DNA of 64,000 bases from Lotus japonicus. Its lineage: Eukaryota; Streptophyta; Magnoliopsida; Fabales; Fabaceae. The notes beneath the pieces are model-generated. The model did not search any database. It was not told the origin of the DNA and saw only the letters and a program-made list of their open reading frames with translations. Both the position numbers and the translations under genes were made by a program. Shown here one piece after another: positions 24,116 to 35,900 of the stretch (positions are counted from its first letter, which is position 1; each line of letters opens with the position of its first letter). The stretch spans positions 56,039,507-56,103,506 of the forward strand of contig NC_080044.1 in the NCBI RefSeq assembly GCF_012489685.1, given 5' to 3'.

Positions 24116-27100
24116 CGTCTTTTAAGAGGGTCCCGCGATTTCCAGAAGCTGTGACATGCTGCTGCTTTAAACATCAAATTCTCGACACAGTCTGGAACGA
24201 AAGGATCACATCCCTGGCTACAATTCGCCAAATTTCAGTCTGATTGAGGCCACACGGAGCTAACTTAACGAGCTATATCTTTGAAAAAGAACCTAAATGG
24301 AGATTCGACTTTTAGGAGGGTCCCGCGATTGCCGGAAGCTGTGACATGCTGCTGCTCAAAAACCTCAAATTCTCGATATAGTCTGGAACGAAAGGATCAC
24401 TGTCCTGGCTACAATTCGCCAAATTTCAGTCTGATTGAGGCCACACGGAGCTGACTTAACGAGCTACAATTTTGAAAAAGAACCTAAATGGAGATTCGAC
24501 TTTTAAGAGGGTCCCGCGATTGCCGGAAGCTGTGATACGCTGCTGCTCAAAAACATAAAATTCTCAACACAGTCTAGAATGAAGGGAACACAGCCCTGGC
24601 TTCAAGTTCTGAAATTTCAGTCTGATTGAGGCCACACTGAGCTAACTTAATGAGCTACAACTTTGAAAAAGAACCTAAATGGAGATTCGACTTTTAGGAG
24701 GGTCCCGCGATTGCCGGAAGCTGTGACATGCTGCTGCTAATAAATATCAAATTCTCAACACAGTCTGGAAGGAAAGGATCACATCCCTTGCTACAAGTCG
24801 CAAAATTTCAGTCTGATTGAGGCCACACATAGCTTACTTAACGAGCTCAAACTTGAAAAGGAACTTTTATGGAGATTCGACCTTTAAGAGGGTCCCGCGA
24901 TTGCCGGAAGCTGTGACATGCTGCTGCTAAAAACATCAAATTCTCGACACAGTCTGGAACGAAAGGATCACAACCCTGGCTACAATTCGCCAAATTTCAG
25001 TCAGATTGAGGCTACACGGAGCAAACTTAACGAGCTAAATCTTTGAAAAAGAACCTAAATGGAGATTTGACTTTTAGGAGGGTCCCGCGATTGCCGGAAG
25101 CTGTGACATGCTGCTGCTCAAAAACCTCAAATTCTCGACACAGTCTGGAACGAAAGGATCACAGCCCTTGCTACAATTCGCCAAATTTCAGTCTGATTGA
25201 GGCCACACGGAGCTAACTTAATGAGCTACAACTTTGAAAAAGAACCTAAATGGAGATTCGACTTTTAGGAGGGTCCCGCGATTGCCGGAAGCTGTGACAT
25301 GCTGCTGCTCAAAAACATCAAATTCTCGACACAGTCTGGAACGAAAGGATCACTGCCCTGGCTACAATTCGCCAAATTTCAGTCTGATTGAGGCCACACG
25401 GAGCTGACTTAACGAGCTACAACTTTGAAAAAGATCCTAAATGGAGATTTGACTTTTAAGAGGGTCCCGCGATTGCCGGAAGCTGTGACATGCTGCTGCT
25501 CAAAAACATAAAATTCTCAACACAGTCTGGAATGAAAGGATCACAGCCCTGGCTACAAGTCGCGAAATTTCAGTCTGATAGAGGCCGCACGGTGCTAACT
25601 TAACGAGCTACAACTTTGAAAAAGAACCTAAATGGAGATTCGACTTTTAGGAGGGTCCCGCGATTGCCGGAAGCTGTGACATGCTGCTGCTCAAAAACCT
25701 CAAATTCTCGACACAGTCTGGAACGAAAGGATCACAGCCCTTGCTACAATTCGCCAAATTTCAGTCTGATTAGGCCACACTGAGCTAACTTAATGAGCTA
25801 CAACTTTGAAAAAGAACCTAAATGGAGATTCGACTTTTAAGAGGGTCCCGCGATTGCCGGAAGCTGTGACATGGTGCTGCTCAAAAACATCAAATTCTCT
25901 ACACAGTTTGGAACGAAAGGATCACAACCCTGGCCACAATTCTCCAAATTTTAGTCTGATTGAGGCCACACGGAGCTAACTTAACGAGCTACAACTTTGA
26001 AGAAGAACCTAAATGGAGATTCGACTTTTAGGAGGGTCCCGCGATTGCCGGAAGCTGTGACATGCTGCTGCTCAAAAACATCAAATTATCGACACAGTCT
26101 GGAACGAAAGGATCACAGCCCGGGCTACAATTCGCCAATTTTAGTCTAATTGAGGCCACACGGAGCTAACTTAACGAGCTACAACTTTGAAAAACAACCT
26201 AAATGGAGATTCGACTTTTAAGAGGGTCCCGCGATTGCCGGAAGCTGTGACATGCTGCTGCTCAAAAACATAAAATTCTCAACACAGTCTGGAATGAAAG
26301 GATCACAGCCCTGGCTACAAGTCGCGAAATTTCAGTCTGATAGAGGCCGCACGGTGCTAACTTAACGAGCTACAACTTTGAAAAAGAACCTAAATGGAGA
26401 TTCGACTTTTAGGAGGGTCCCGCGATTGCCGGAAGCTGTGACATGCTGCTGCTCAAAAACATCAAATTCTCTACACAGTCTGGAACGAAAGGATCACAAC
26501 CCTGGCCACAATTCGCCAAATTTTAGTCTGATTGAGGCCACACGGAGCTAACTTAACGCGCTACAAATTTGAAGAAGAACCTAAATGGAGATTCGACTTT
26601 TAGGAGGGTCCCGCGATTGCCAGAAGCTGTGACATGCTGCTGCTCAAAAACCTCAAATTCTCGACACAGTCTAGAACGAAAGGATCACAGCCCTGGCTAC
26701 AATTCGCCAATTTTAGTCTGATTGAGGCCACAAGGAGCTAACTTAACGAGCAAAAACTTTGAAAAATAACCTAAATGGAGATTAGACTTTTAAGAGGGTC
26801 CCGCGATTGCCGGAAGCTGTGACATCGTGCTTCTCAAAAACATAAAATTCTCAACACAGTCTGGAATGAAAGGATCACAGCCCGGGCTACATGTCGCGAA
26901 ATTTCATTCTGATTGAGGCCGCACGGAGCTAACTTAACGAGCAACAACTTTGAAAAAGAACCTAAATGGAGATTCGACTCTTAGGAGGGTCCCGGGATTG
27001 CCGGAAGCTGTGACTTGATGCTGCTCAATAACATCAAATTCTCGACACAGTCTGGAACGAAAAGATAACTGCCCTGGCTACAATTCACCAAATTTCAGTC

Positions 27101-27311
27101 TGATTGAGGTCACACGAAGCTAACTTAACGAGCTACAACTTTGAAAAAGAAACTAAATGGAGATTCGACTTTTAAGAGGGTCCCGCGATTGCCGGAAGCT
27201 GTGACATGCTGCTGCTCAAAAACATAAAATTCTCAACACAGTCTGGAAGGAAAGGATCACAGCTGTGGCTACAAGTCGCGATTTCCGGAAGCTGTGACAT
27301 CGTGCTGCTAA
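20208..27311 (+). repeat. Satellite array B, forward orientation
   Basis: The same 190-bp family as array A, with more single-base indels in the first 3.6 kb. It includes monomers with about 100 bp missing, where CTTTTAG runs straight into GCTACAATTCGCC (near 21833 and 22310). It also includes a fused monomer near 27280, where AAGTCGCG joins ATTTCCGGAAG. No gene is seen. Confidence 0.96.
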
Positions 27312-27319
27312 AAATTTAG
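27308..27319. other. Inversion joint between forward and reverse satellite
   Basis: Left of here monomers read forward, up to GCTGCTAAAAA; right of here they read in reverse, starting TTTAGGTTC. The joint forms CTAAAAATTTAG, with CTAAA and TTTAG as an inverted pair. The first reverse monomer lacks about 14 bp around TTAACGAGCTACAAC. No N run lies near the joint. Confidence 0.9.
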
Positions 27320-30300
27320 GTTCTTTTTCAAAGAAGGTTAGCTTTGTGTGGCCTCAATCAGACTGAAATTTGGCGAATTGTAGCCAGGGCTGTGATCCTT
27401 TCGTTCCAGACTGTGTCGAGAGTTTGAGGTTTTTGAGCAGCAGCGTGTCACAGCTTCCGGCAATCGCGGGACCCTCCTAAAAGTCGAATCTCCATTTAGG
27501 TTCTTTTTCAAAGATATAGCTCGTTAAGTTAGCTCCGTGTGGCCTCAATCAGACTGAAATTTGGCGAATTGTAGCCAGGGTTGTGATCCTTTCGTTCCAG
27601 ACTGTGTCGAGAACTTGATGTTTTGAGTAGCAGCTTGTCACAGCTTCCGGCAATCGCGGGACCTTCTTAAAAGTCGAATCTCCATCAAAGTTCCATTTCA
27701 AATTTGAGCTCGTTAAGTTAGCTATGTGTGGCCTCAATTAGACTTAAATTTGGCGACTTGTAGCAAGGGATGTGATCCTTTCCTTCCAGACTGTGTTGAG
27801 AATTTGATATTTTTTAGCAGCACCATGTCACAGCTTCCGGCAATCGCGGGACCCTCCTAAAAGTCGAATCTCCATTTAGGTTCTTTTCCAAAGTTGTAGC
27901 TCGTTAAGTTAGCTCCGTTTGGCCTCAATCATACTGAAATTTGGCGAATTATAGCCAGGGCAGTGATCCTTTCATTCCAGACTATGTCGAGAATTTGAGG
28001 TTTTTGAGCAGCAGCATGTCACAGCTTCTAGCAATCGCGGGACCCTCTTAAAAGTCGAATCTCCATTTAGGTTCTTTTTCAAAGTTGTAGCTCATTAAGT
28101 TAGCTCAGTGTGGCCTCAATCAGACTGAAATTTCAGAACTTGTAGCCACGACTGTGTTCCTTTCATTCAAGACTGTGTTGAGAATTTTATGTTATTGAGC
28201 AGCAGCATGTCACAGCTTCCTGCAGTCGCGGGACCCTCTTAAAAGACAAATCTCCATTTAGGATCTTTTTCAAAGTTGTAGCTCGTTAAGTCAGCTCCGT
28301 GTGGCCTCAATCAGACTGAAATTTGGCGAATTGTAGCCAGGGCAGTGATCCTTTCGTTCCAGACTGTGTCGAGAATTTGATGTTTTTGAGCAGCAGCATG
28401 TCACAGCTTTCGGCAATCGCGGGACCCTCGTAAAAGTCGAATCTCCATTTAGGTTCTTTTTCAAAGTTGTAGCTCATTAAGTTAGCTCAGTGTGGCCTCA
28501 ATCAGACTGAAATTTGGCGAATTGTAGTTAGGGCTGTGATCCTTTCGTTCCAGACTGTGTCGAGAATTTGAGGTTTTTGAGCAGCAGCATGTCACAGCTT
28601 CCGGCAATCGCGGGACCCTCTTAAAGGTCGAATCTCCATAAAAGTTCCTTTTCAAATTTGAGCTCGTTAAGTTAGCTATGTGTGGCCTCAATCAGACTGA
28701 AATTTTGCGACTTGTAGCAAGGGATGTGATCCTTTCCTTCCAGACTGTGTTGAGAATTTGATATTTATTAGCAGCACCATGTCAAAGCTTCCGGCAATCG
28801 TGGGACCCTCCTAAAAGTCGAATCTCCATTTAGGTTCTTTTTCAAAGTTGTAGCTCATTATGTTAGCTCAGTGTGGCCTCAATCAGACTGAAATTTCAGA
28901 ACTTGAAGCCAGGGCTGTGTTCCCTTCATTCCAGACTGTGTTGAGAATTTTATGTTTTTGAGCAGCAGCATATCACAGCTTCCGGCAATCGCGGGACCCT
29001 CTTAAAAGTCGAATCTCCATTTAGGTTCTTTTTTAAAGATGTAGCTCGTTAAGTCAGCTCCGTGTGGCCTCAGTCAGACTAAAATTTGGCGAATTGTAGC
29101 CAGGGTAGTGATCCTTTCGTTCCAGACTGTGTCGAGAATTTGATGTTTTTGAGCAGCATCATGTCACAGCTTCCGCAATCGCGGGACCCTCCTAAAAGTC
29201 GAATCTCCATTTAGGTTCTTTTTCAAAGTTGTAGATCATTAAGTTAGCTCCGTGTTGCCTCAATCAGACTAAAATTTGGCGAATTGTAGCCAGGGCTGTG
29301 ATCCTTTCGTTCCAGACTGTGTCGAGAATTTGAGGTTTTTGAGCAGCAGAATGGTACAGCTTCCGGCAATCGCGGGACCCTCCTAAAGTTCGAATCTCCA
29401 TTTTGGTTCTTTTTCAAAGATATAGCTCGTTAAGTTAGCTCCGTGTGGCCTAAATCACACTAAAATTTGGCGAATTGTAGCCAGGGTTGTGATCCTTTCG
29501 TTCCAGACTGTGTCGAGAATTTGATGTTTTGAGTAGCAGCATGTCACAGCTTCCTGCAATCGCGGGACCCTCTTAAAAGTCGAATCTCCATAAAAGTTCC
29601 TTTTCAAATTTGAGCTCGTTAAGTTAGCTCCGTGTGGCCTCAATCAGACTGAAATTTTGCGACTTGTAGCCAGGGTTGTGATCCTTTCGTTCCAGACTGT
29701 GTCGAGAATTTGATGTTTTTAGCAGCAGCATGTCACAGCTTCCGGAAATCGCGGGACCCTCTTAAAGGTCGAATCTCCATAAAAGTTCCTTTTCAAATTT
29801 GAGCTCGTTAAGTTAGCTATGTGTGGCCTCAATCAGACTGAAATTTTGCGACTTGTAGCAAGGGATGTGATCCTTTCCTTCCAGACTGTGTTGAGAATTT
29901 GATATTTACTAGCAGTACCATGTCACAGCTTCCGGCAATCGCGGGACCCTCCTAAAAGTCGAATCTCCATTTAGGTTCTTTTTCAAAGTTGTAGCTCATT
30001 AAGTTAGCTCAGTGTGGCCTCAATCAGACTGAAATTTCAGAACTTGAAGCCAGGGCTGTGTTCCCTTCATTCCAGACTGTGTTGAGAATTTTATGTTTTT
30101 GAGCAGCAGCATATCACAGCTTCCGGCAATCGCGGGACCCTCTTAAAAGTCGAATCTCCATTTAGGTTCTTTTTCAAAGTTGTAGCTCGTTAAGTCAGCT
30201 CCGTGTGGCCTCAATCAGACTAAAATTTGGCGAATTGTAGCCAGGGCAGTGATCCTTTCGTTCCAGACTGTGTCGAGAATTTGATGTTTTTGAGCAGCAT

Positions 30301-32784
30301 CTTGACACAGCTTCCGCAATCGCGGGACCCTCCTAAAAGTCGAATTTCCATTTAGGTTCTTTTTCAAACTTGTAGCTCATTAAGTTAGCTCAGTGTGGCC
30401 TCAATCAGACTGAAATTTGGCGAATTGTAGCCAGGGCTGTGATCCTTTCGTTCCAGACTGTGTCGAGAATTTGAGGTTTTTGAGCAGCAGCATGTCACAG
30501 CTTCCGGCAATCGCGGGACCCTCCTAAAAGTCGAATCTCCATTTAGGTTCTTTTTCAAAGATATAGCTCGTTAAGTTAGCTCCGTGTGGCCTCAATCAGA
30601 CTAAAATTTGGCGAATTGTAGCCAGGGTTGTGATCCTTTCGTTCCAGACTGTGTCGAGAATTTGATGTTTTGAGCAGCAGCATGTCACAGCTTCCGGCAA
30701 TCGCGGGACGCTCTTAAAAGTAGAATCTCCATTTAAGTTCTTTTTCAAAGATATAGCTCGTTAAGTTAGCTCCGTGTGGCCTCAATCAGACTGAAATTTT
30801 GCGACTTGTAGCAAGGGATGTGATCCTTTTCTTCCAGACTGTGTTGTGAATTTGATATTTTTTAGCAGCACCATGTCACAGCTTCCGGCAATCGCGGGAC
30901 CCTCCTAAAAGTCGAATCTCCATTTAGGTTCTTTTTCAAAGATATAGCTCGTTAAGTTAGCTCTGTGTGGCCTCAATGAGACTAAAATTTGGCGAATTGT
31001 AGCCAGGGTTGTGATCCTTTCGTTCCAGACTGTGTCGAGAATTTGATGTTTTGAGCAGCAGCATGTCACAGCTTCCGGCAATCGCGGGACCCTCCTAAAA
31101 GCCGAATCCCCATTTAGCTGATTTTTCAAAGATATAGCTCGTTAAGTTAGCTCTGTGTGGCCTCAATCAGACTGAAATTTGACGAATTGTAGCCAAGGTT
31201 GTGATCCTTTCGTTCCAGACTGTGTCGAGAATTTTATGTTTTGAGCAGCAGCATGTCACAGCTTCCGGCAATCGCGGAATCCTCTTAAAAGTCGAATCTC
31301 CATAAAAGTTCCTTTTCAAATTTGAGCTCGTTAAGTTAGCTATGTGTGGCCTCAATCAGACTGAAATTTTGCTACTTGTAGCAAGGGATGTGATCCTTTC
31401 CTTCCAGACTGTGTGGAGAATTTGATATTTTTTAGCAGCACCATATCACAGCTTCCGGCAATCGCGGGACCCTCCTAAAAGTCGAATCTCCATTTAGGTT
31501 CTTTTTCAAAGATATAGCTCGTTAAGTTAGCTCTGTGTGGCCTCAATCATACTGAAAGTTAGCGAATTGTAGCCAGGGCAGTGTTCCTTTCGTTCCAGAC
31601 TGTGTCGAGAATTTGATGTTTTTGAGCAGCAGCATGTCACAGCTTCCGGCAATCGCGGGACCCTCCTAAAAGTCGAATCTCCATTTAGGTTCTTTTTCAA
31701 AGTTGTAGCTCGTTAAGTTAGCTCCGTGTGACCTCAATCAGACTGAAATTTGGCGAATTGTAGCCAGGGCTGTGATCCTTTCGTTCAGACTGTGTCGAGA
31801 ATTTGAGGTTTTTGAGCAGCAGCATGTCACAGCTTCCGGCAATCGCGGGACCCTCCTAAAAGTCGAATCTCCATTTAGTTTCTTTTTCAAAGATATAGCT
31901 CGTTAAGTTAGCTCTGTGAGGCCTCAATCAGACTGAAATTTGGCGAATTGTAGCCAGGGTTGTGATCCTTTCGTTCCAGACTGTGTCGAGAATTTGATGT
32001 TTTGAGCAGCAGCATGTCACAGCTTCCGGCAATCGCGGGACCCTCTTAAAAGTCGAATCTCCATAAAAGTTCCGTTTCAAATTTGTAGCTCGTTAAGTTA
32101 GTTATGTGTGGCCTCAATCAGACTGAAATTTTGCGACTTGTAGCAAGGGATGTGATCCTTTCCTTCCAGAATGTGTTGAAAATTTGATATTTTTTAGCAG
32201 CACCATGTCACAGCTTCCTGCAATCGCGGGACCCTCCTAAAAGTCGAATCTCCATTTAAGTTCTTTTTCAAAGATATAGCTCGTTAAGTTAGCTCCGTGT
32301 GGCCTCAATCAGACTGGAATTTGCGAATTGTAGCAAGTTTTATGATCCTTTCGTTCCAGACTGTGTCGGGAATTTGATGTTTTTGAGCAACAGCATGTCA
32401 CAGCTTCCGGCAATCGCGGGACCCTCCTAAAAGTCGAATCTCCATTGAGGTTCTTTTTCAAAGTTGTAGCTCGTTAAGTTAGCTCCGTGCGGCCTCAATC
32501 AGACTAAAATTTCGCGACTTGTAGCCTGGGCTGTGATCGTTTCGTTCCAGACTATGTCGAGAATTCAATGTTTTTGAGCAGCAGCGTGTCACAGCTTCCG
32601 GCAATCGCGGGACCCTCTTAAAAGTCGAATCTCCATTTAGGTTCCTTTTCAAATTTGAGCTCGTTAAGTTAGCTATGTGTGGCCTCAATCATACTGAAAT
32701 TTCAGAACTTGTAGCCAGGGCTGTGTTCCTTTCGTTCCAGACCGTGTTGAGAATTTGATGTTTTTGAGCAGCTGCGTGTCACAG
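27312..32784 (-). repeat. Satellite array C, reverse orientation
   Basis: Same family on the minus strand. The variant pair seen in the forward arm (a monomer with GGAAGGAAAGGATCACATCCC followed by the GGAACTTTTATGG type) recurs here in the same relative order. The last 1.4 kb (31391 to the copia joint) closely matches the sequence that begins right after the copia LTR at 35901. No gene is seen. Confidence 0.96.
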
Positions 32785-32785
32785 C

Positions 32786-32932
32786 TTTGGGCAATCCCCT
32801 TATTGCTTCATCAGCTATAACTTTTTGCATGCTCCTGTAGTTGAGATGTCCTAGTCTTTGATGCCATACATTCACCTCACCTTCTTTAGTTAACATACAT
32901 CTGGAAACATGAGCTTTTCTTCTGATGTCCAC
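32786..32932 (-). pseudogene. GAG-pre-integrase fragment, frame-shifted and fused to satellite
   Basis: Around 32913 the reading shifts by one frame relative to gag-protease. This frame then encodes the pre-integrase signature VWHQRLGHLNYRSM with its H-x-L-G-H core. It stays open through the joint at 32785 into satellite and stops at 32702. The satellite-encoded tail is an accident of the fusion. The shift may be a real mutation or a base-call error. Confidence 0.75.
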
Positions 32933-34959
32933 ATGTAACAGTTGTCTTTTGATCTGACTCCTCTCATCACAACTTTTTCATCATCAGTGGTCACAACACA
33001 TTCTATCTTATTGAACTTCACATCATACCCTTGATCGCACAGTTGACTTATGCTGATTAGGTTGGCAGTTAAGCCATTTACAAGCAACACATTGTTCAAG
33101 TTAGGAGATTCTGTGCTAACAAGCTTTCCTACCCCCTTGATCTTTCCTTTAGCTCCATCTCCAAAAGTAACATAGTTAGTGGAGTGACTTCTGATATCTT
33201 GCAAGAAGCTCTTGTTTCCTGTCATGTGCTTTGAGCAGCCACTATCAAAATACCAATCTTCTTCTGATGATGCTCTGAAGGACGTGTAGGCTACCTGACA
33301 TCTGACTTCACCCTTGGGCTTCCATTCCTTCTTCATCTTAACAGGCCTTTTATCGTGCATCTGAGGATAGCCATATAACCTGTAACAGTAAGGCTTTATG
33401 TGACCATTCTTACCACAGTAGTGACACTTCCAAAGTACAATTTTCTCAAGCTTGAGCTGGGATTTCCCATGTTGAGGTACATGTCGAGGCAATGGATCTG
33501 ACAACTGATAATTTCTGGGCTTCTTGAATTCAGTTTGTTTTGCAGCAGACACAAACTTCTTTGATCCTTTTTGACCTTCTTTGTTCGTTGTTCTGTAGTC
33601 AAAACCAATTCCCTTCAGACTCCCTCCTTGCTTGCTAGTTTCTTTCAAAATCTCATCAAGCATGTCAGAACCACTGTTTAGCATTCTAACAGATTTATGA
33701 GTGGCTTCAAGTTTTCTTGTCAGAATTGTTACTTCCTCTTGAAGTCCTGCATTAATCAATATTAGGTTAGCTTTTTCCATAACATCAGCATTATTAAACT
33801 TACTTTGCAATTCCTCCAGATCCTCCTTCAGTTTTGTGCTGAGCTCTTTCAACCTTTCATTCTGAGACACAAGTTGCTTTATCTCACTTTGCTTTTCTCT
33901 CACAAGTTTACATGCTTCTTCCCACTTGTTGTGTAGCAGCTTGTAAGTTTCAGCCAATTCCTCATCAGAGATGTCTTCATCACTTGTCTCAGACTCACAG
34001 ATAGTTCCAGAGAAAGCATTGACTTTGTTTGCAGATATCTCCTCCTCATCTTCAGTGTCTTCATCTGACCAAGTTACCATCATACCTTTCTTTTGCTTCT
34101 TCAGATAAGTGGCACATTCAGACCTGATGTGACCATATCCTTCACATTCATGACATTGAACTCCTTTGTTAATCTTCCTCAAAGCCCTGTTGAATTTTTT
34201 TGCTAGCATGGCCAGAGCCTCAGAAAAATTTTCACCCTCACAGTCTTCATCATCACCTTCATCAGTGTTAGACACAAAAGCAATACTCTTATTCTTCTTC
34301 TCAGATTTTCCACTCAGTTTCAACTCAAATGTCTGCAAGGAGCCAATAAGTTCATCAACCTTCATGTTCTCAATGTCTTGAGCCTCCTCAATTGCAGTGA
34401 CTTTCATAGCAAACTTCTGAGGAAGAGATCTCAGAATTTTCCTTACAAGCTTCTCATCTGACATAGGTTCTCCCAAAGCAAATGAAGCATTAGACAAGTC
34501 ACGGACACGCATGTGGAATTCTGAAATAGTCTCTTCTTCAGTCATCATCAGATTTTCAAATTGAGTAGTAAGCATCTGAAGTCTTGACATCCTTACTCGA
34601 GTAGTTCCTTCATGTGCAGTTTTCAGAATTTCCCAAGCATCCTTTGCCACAGTACATGTATTGATCAGCCTAAACATATTCTTGTCAACTCCATTAAAAA
34701 TAGCATTTAGAGCCTTTGAATTTCCAAGTGCAGCTTCATCTTCAACACTGGTCCATTCTTCTTCAGGTTTTTCCACAACAGTAGTAGAGGTGCCTTCAAC
34801 CTCAGCCTTAGTGGGGTGCTTCCAACCCTTGACAATAGCTTTCCAAGTCTTGTTGTCAATCGATTTGAGAAAGGCTGTCATGCGAACCTTCCAGTAGTCA
34901 TAGTTAGTACCATCCAGAATGGGTGGCCTGTTGACTGATCCTCCCTCCTTGTTATCCAT
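32890..34959 (-). CDS. Copia gag-protease polyprotein (partial pol)
   Basis: 689 codons from an ATG at 34959. Residues 1-215 are a copia gag (UBN2-type) region opening with LDGTNYDYWKVRM (15-27). The first zinc knuckle is C269-x2-C272-x4-H277-x4-C282, followed by an acidic segment (298-335) and a predicted coiled coil (335-425). A second knuckle is C512-x2-C515-x4-H520-x4-C525. The aspartic protease active site is D572-S-G in WYFDSGCSKHMTG. Gag would form the particle that packages the RNA, and the protease would cut the polyprotein. The frame leaves the expected sequence at about residue 680 and ends at 32890; the next domain continues in another frame. With pol deleted, this copy cannot move by itself. 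Confidence 0.88.
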   Translation of the reverse strand: MDNKEGGSVNRPPILDGTNYDYWKVRMTAFLKSIDNKTWKAIVKGWKHPTKAEVEGTSTTVVEKPEEEWTSVEDEAALGNSKALNAIFNGVDKNMFRLINTCTVAKDAWEILKTAHEGTTRVRMSRLQMLTTQFENLMMTEEETISEFHMRVRDLSNASFALGEPMSDEKLVRKILRSLPQKFAMKVTAIEEAQDIENMKVDELIGSLQTFELKLSGKSEKKNKSIAFVSNTDEGDDEDCEGENFSEALAMLAKKFNRALRKINKGVQCHECEGYGHIRSECATYLKKQKKGMMVTWSDEDTEDEEEISANKVNAFSGTICESETSDEDISDEELAETYKLLHNKWEEACKLVREKQSEIKQLVSQNERLKELSTKLKEDLEELQSKFNNADVMEKANLILINAGLQEEVTILTRKLEATHKSVRMLNSGSDMLDEILKETSKQGGSLKGIGFDYRTTNKEGQKGSKKFVSAAKQTEFKKPRNYQLSDPLPRHVPQHGKSQLKLEKIVLWKCHYCGKNGHIKPYCYRLYGYPQMHDKRPVKMKKEWKPKGEVRCQVAYTSFRASSEEDWYFDSGCSKHMTGNKSFLQDIRSHSTNYVTFGDGAKGKIKGVGKLVSTESPNLNNVLLVNGLTANLISISQLCDQGYDVKFNKIECVVTTDDEKVVMRGVRSKDNCYMWTSEEKLMFPDVC

Positions 34960-35010
34960 GAGAACTTGAATAAAACTCCCTGGAGCTCACCCAACCAGAA
35001 CAGGGTGCCT

Positions 35011-35022
35011 GCTCTGATACCA
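35011..35022 (-). other. Primer binding site of the copia fragment, tRNA-iMet type
   Basis: The minus strand reads TGGTATCAGAGC two bases after the LTR end (ATTACA at 35025). It is the same primer type as in the gypsy element. Confidence 0.93.
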
Positions 35023-35024
35023 AT

Positions 35025-35900
35025 TGTAATTCAGGTTCCCTCTGATACGATTGTCCTGCACGATGCTAAGACAAGAGGTTCGACAATCGCTTAACAATAA
35101 AACAGAACTTAACAACAAAACAATAACACTCAGAAGTTGTTCACCCAGTTCAGTGAAAACTTTCACCTACGTCTGGAGGGTTTGCACCCAAAGAAAGGAA
35201 ATCCACTATCTCAAGATTCAGGAATTACAGACACTCATGAACGACTCAGTTCATAGTTCACTTCCTAATCTACCCAGTGTATTTCTACTTAGAATCCCAA
35301 CCTAAGTATGAGAGCCCCTCTCACTTTCTCTCAATCACTGCCACAGTGATTGGTGAACACAATGAACAAGTAAAGTTTGAACGCAATCAAACAACACAGA
35401 ACCTCTCTTTGCTTTATAGAATCAGTGAGCAAAGACAGATTCACAACTAACACAGGACGAACCACAATAACAAATCCTAAAACTCTTAATCTCTCTTTCA
35501 GCTTCGGTGATCTTCACGTTTTAGGTCTTCATCGTTTTATAGACTTCAGCAGCGGTAGCATGGGCTTTAGGGTTAGCACGGGCTGAAGAAACAGATTCCA
35601 ATAACAGCAATTTGAAAACGCAATCTTGATAGATTCGGTTTCTTATTGCACAAGTAAAGATAGAAATCAATCTTTTGACAAAGATTGTTTCAACAAATAA
35701 CAACCCAACAACTAAAACCCTTTTGGAATAGTTACTTGCTCCTCAAGTAACTCAAAAACATATCTTCAGCAAATCTTCAGAAGGCCCATAACAGAAACAC
35801 AAGCTGAGGACTGATGTCCTAGCTTCACGAGGTCAGATGCCACGGCATCTGCTTCGACAATCAGTTGTTTTGACAAAATGCAAGGCAACATGTTCCAACA
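35025..35900 (-). repeat. 5' LTR of the copia fragment
   Basis: 876 bp, TGTTGGAACA at the minus-strand start (35900) and CTGAATTACA at the end (35025), so the TG...CA termini are intact. It is placed as the 5' LTR because the PBS adjoins its end. Satellite resumes at 35901. The small open frames inside (35377-35586 plus and 35521-35703 minus) have no recognisable domain. Confidence 0.9.
35536..35574 (-). promoter_or_regulatory. Copia LTR promoter: telo-box, site II word and TATA box
   Basis: On the minus strand TAACCCTAAA (about 35565-35574) runs into AGCCCA (35561-35566), and about 20 bases later comes TATAAA (35536-35541) in the context TCTATAAAACG. Order and spacing fit a plant core promoter, with transcription starting near 35505. 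Activity is inferred, not shown. Confidence 0.55.

Larger units (their letters stand above)
32785..35900 (-). mobile_element. Ty1/copia element fragment, SIRE/Maximus-like: 5' LTR, PBS, gag, protease, start of pol
   Basis: On the minus strand the order is LTR (35025-35900), PBS (35011-35022), a 51-base leader, gag-protease (34959 to 32890) and the beginning of the GAG-pre-integrase domain. At 32785-32796 the sequence passes into satellite. Integrase core, RT, RNase H and the 3' LTR are missing. The joint shares GGCAATC between satellite and element, as expected for a microhomology-mediated deletion. No target duplication can be tested because the right-hand end of the element is gone. Clade is inferred from the long gag with two zinc knuckles and a coiled-coil insert. 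Confidence 0.9.

Noticed and set aside
32702..32932. Retroelement-satellite fusion as a new gene
   Set aside because: The open frame runs from a frame-shifted pre-integrase piece into satellite by chance. It has no promoter of its own, and the satellite part is stop-poor everywhere.
34166..34897. Plus-strand open frames opposite copia gag (also 47817-48546)
   Set aside because: Antisense shadows of gag; the residues mirror acidic and coiled-coil codons.
35051..35703. Small open frames in the copia LTR
   Set aside because: They lie within a terminal repeat that holds the promoter, have no domain, and are not kept in the same frame or length in the second copy.
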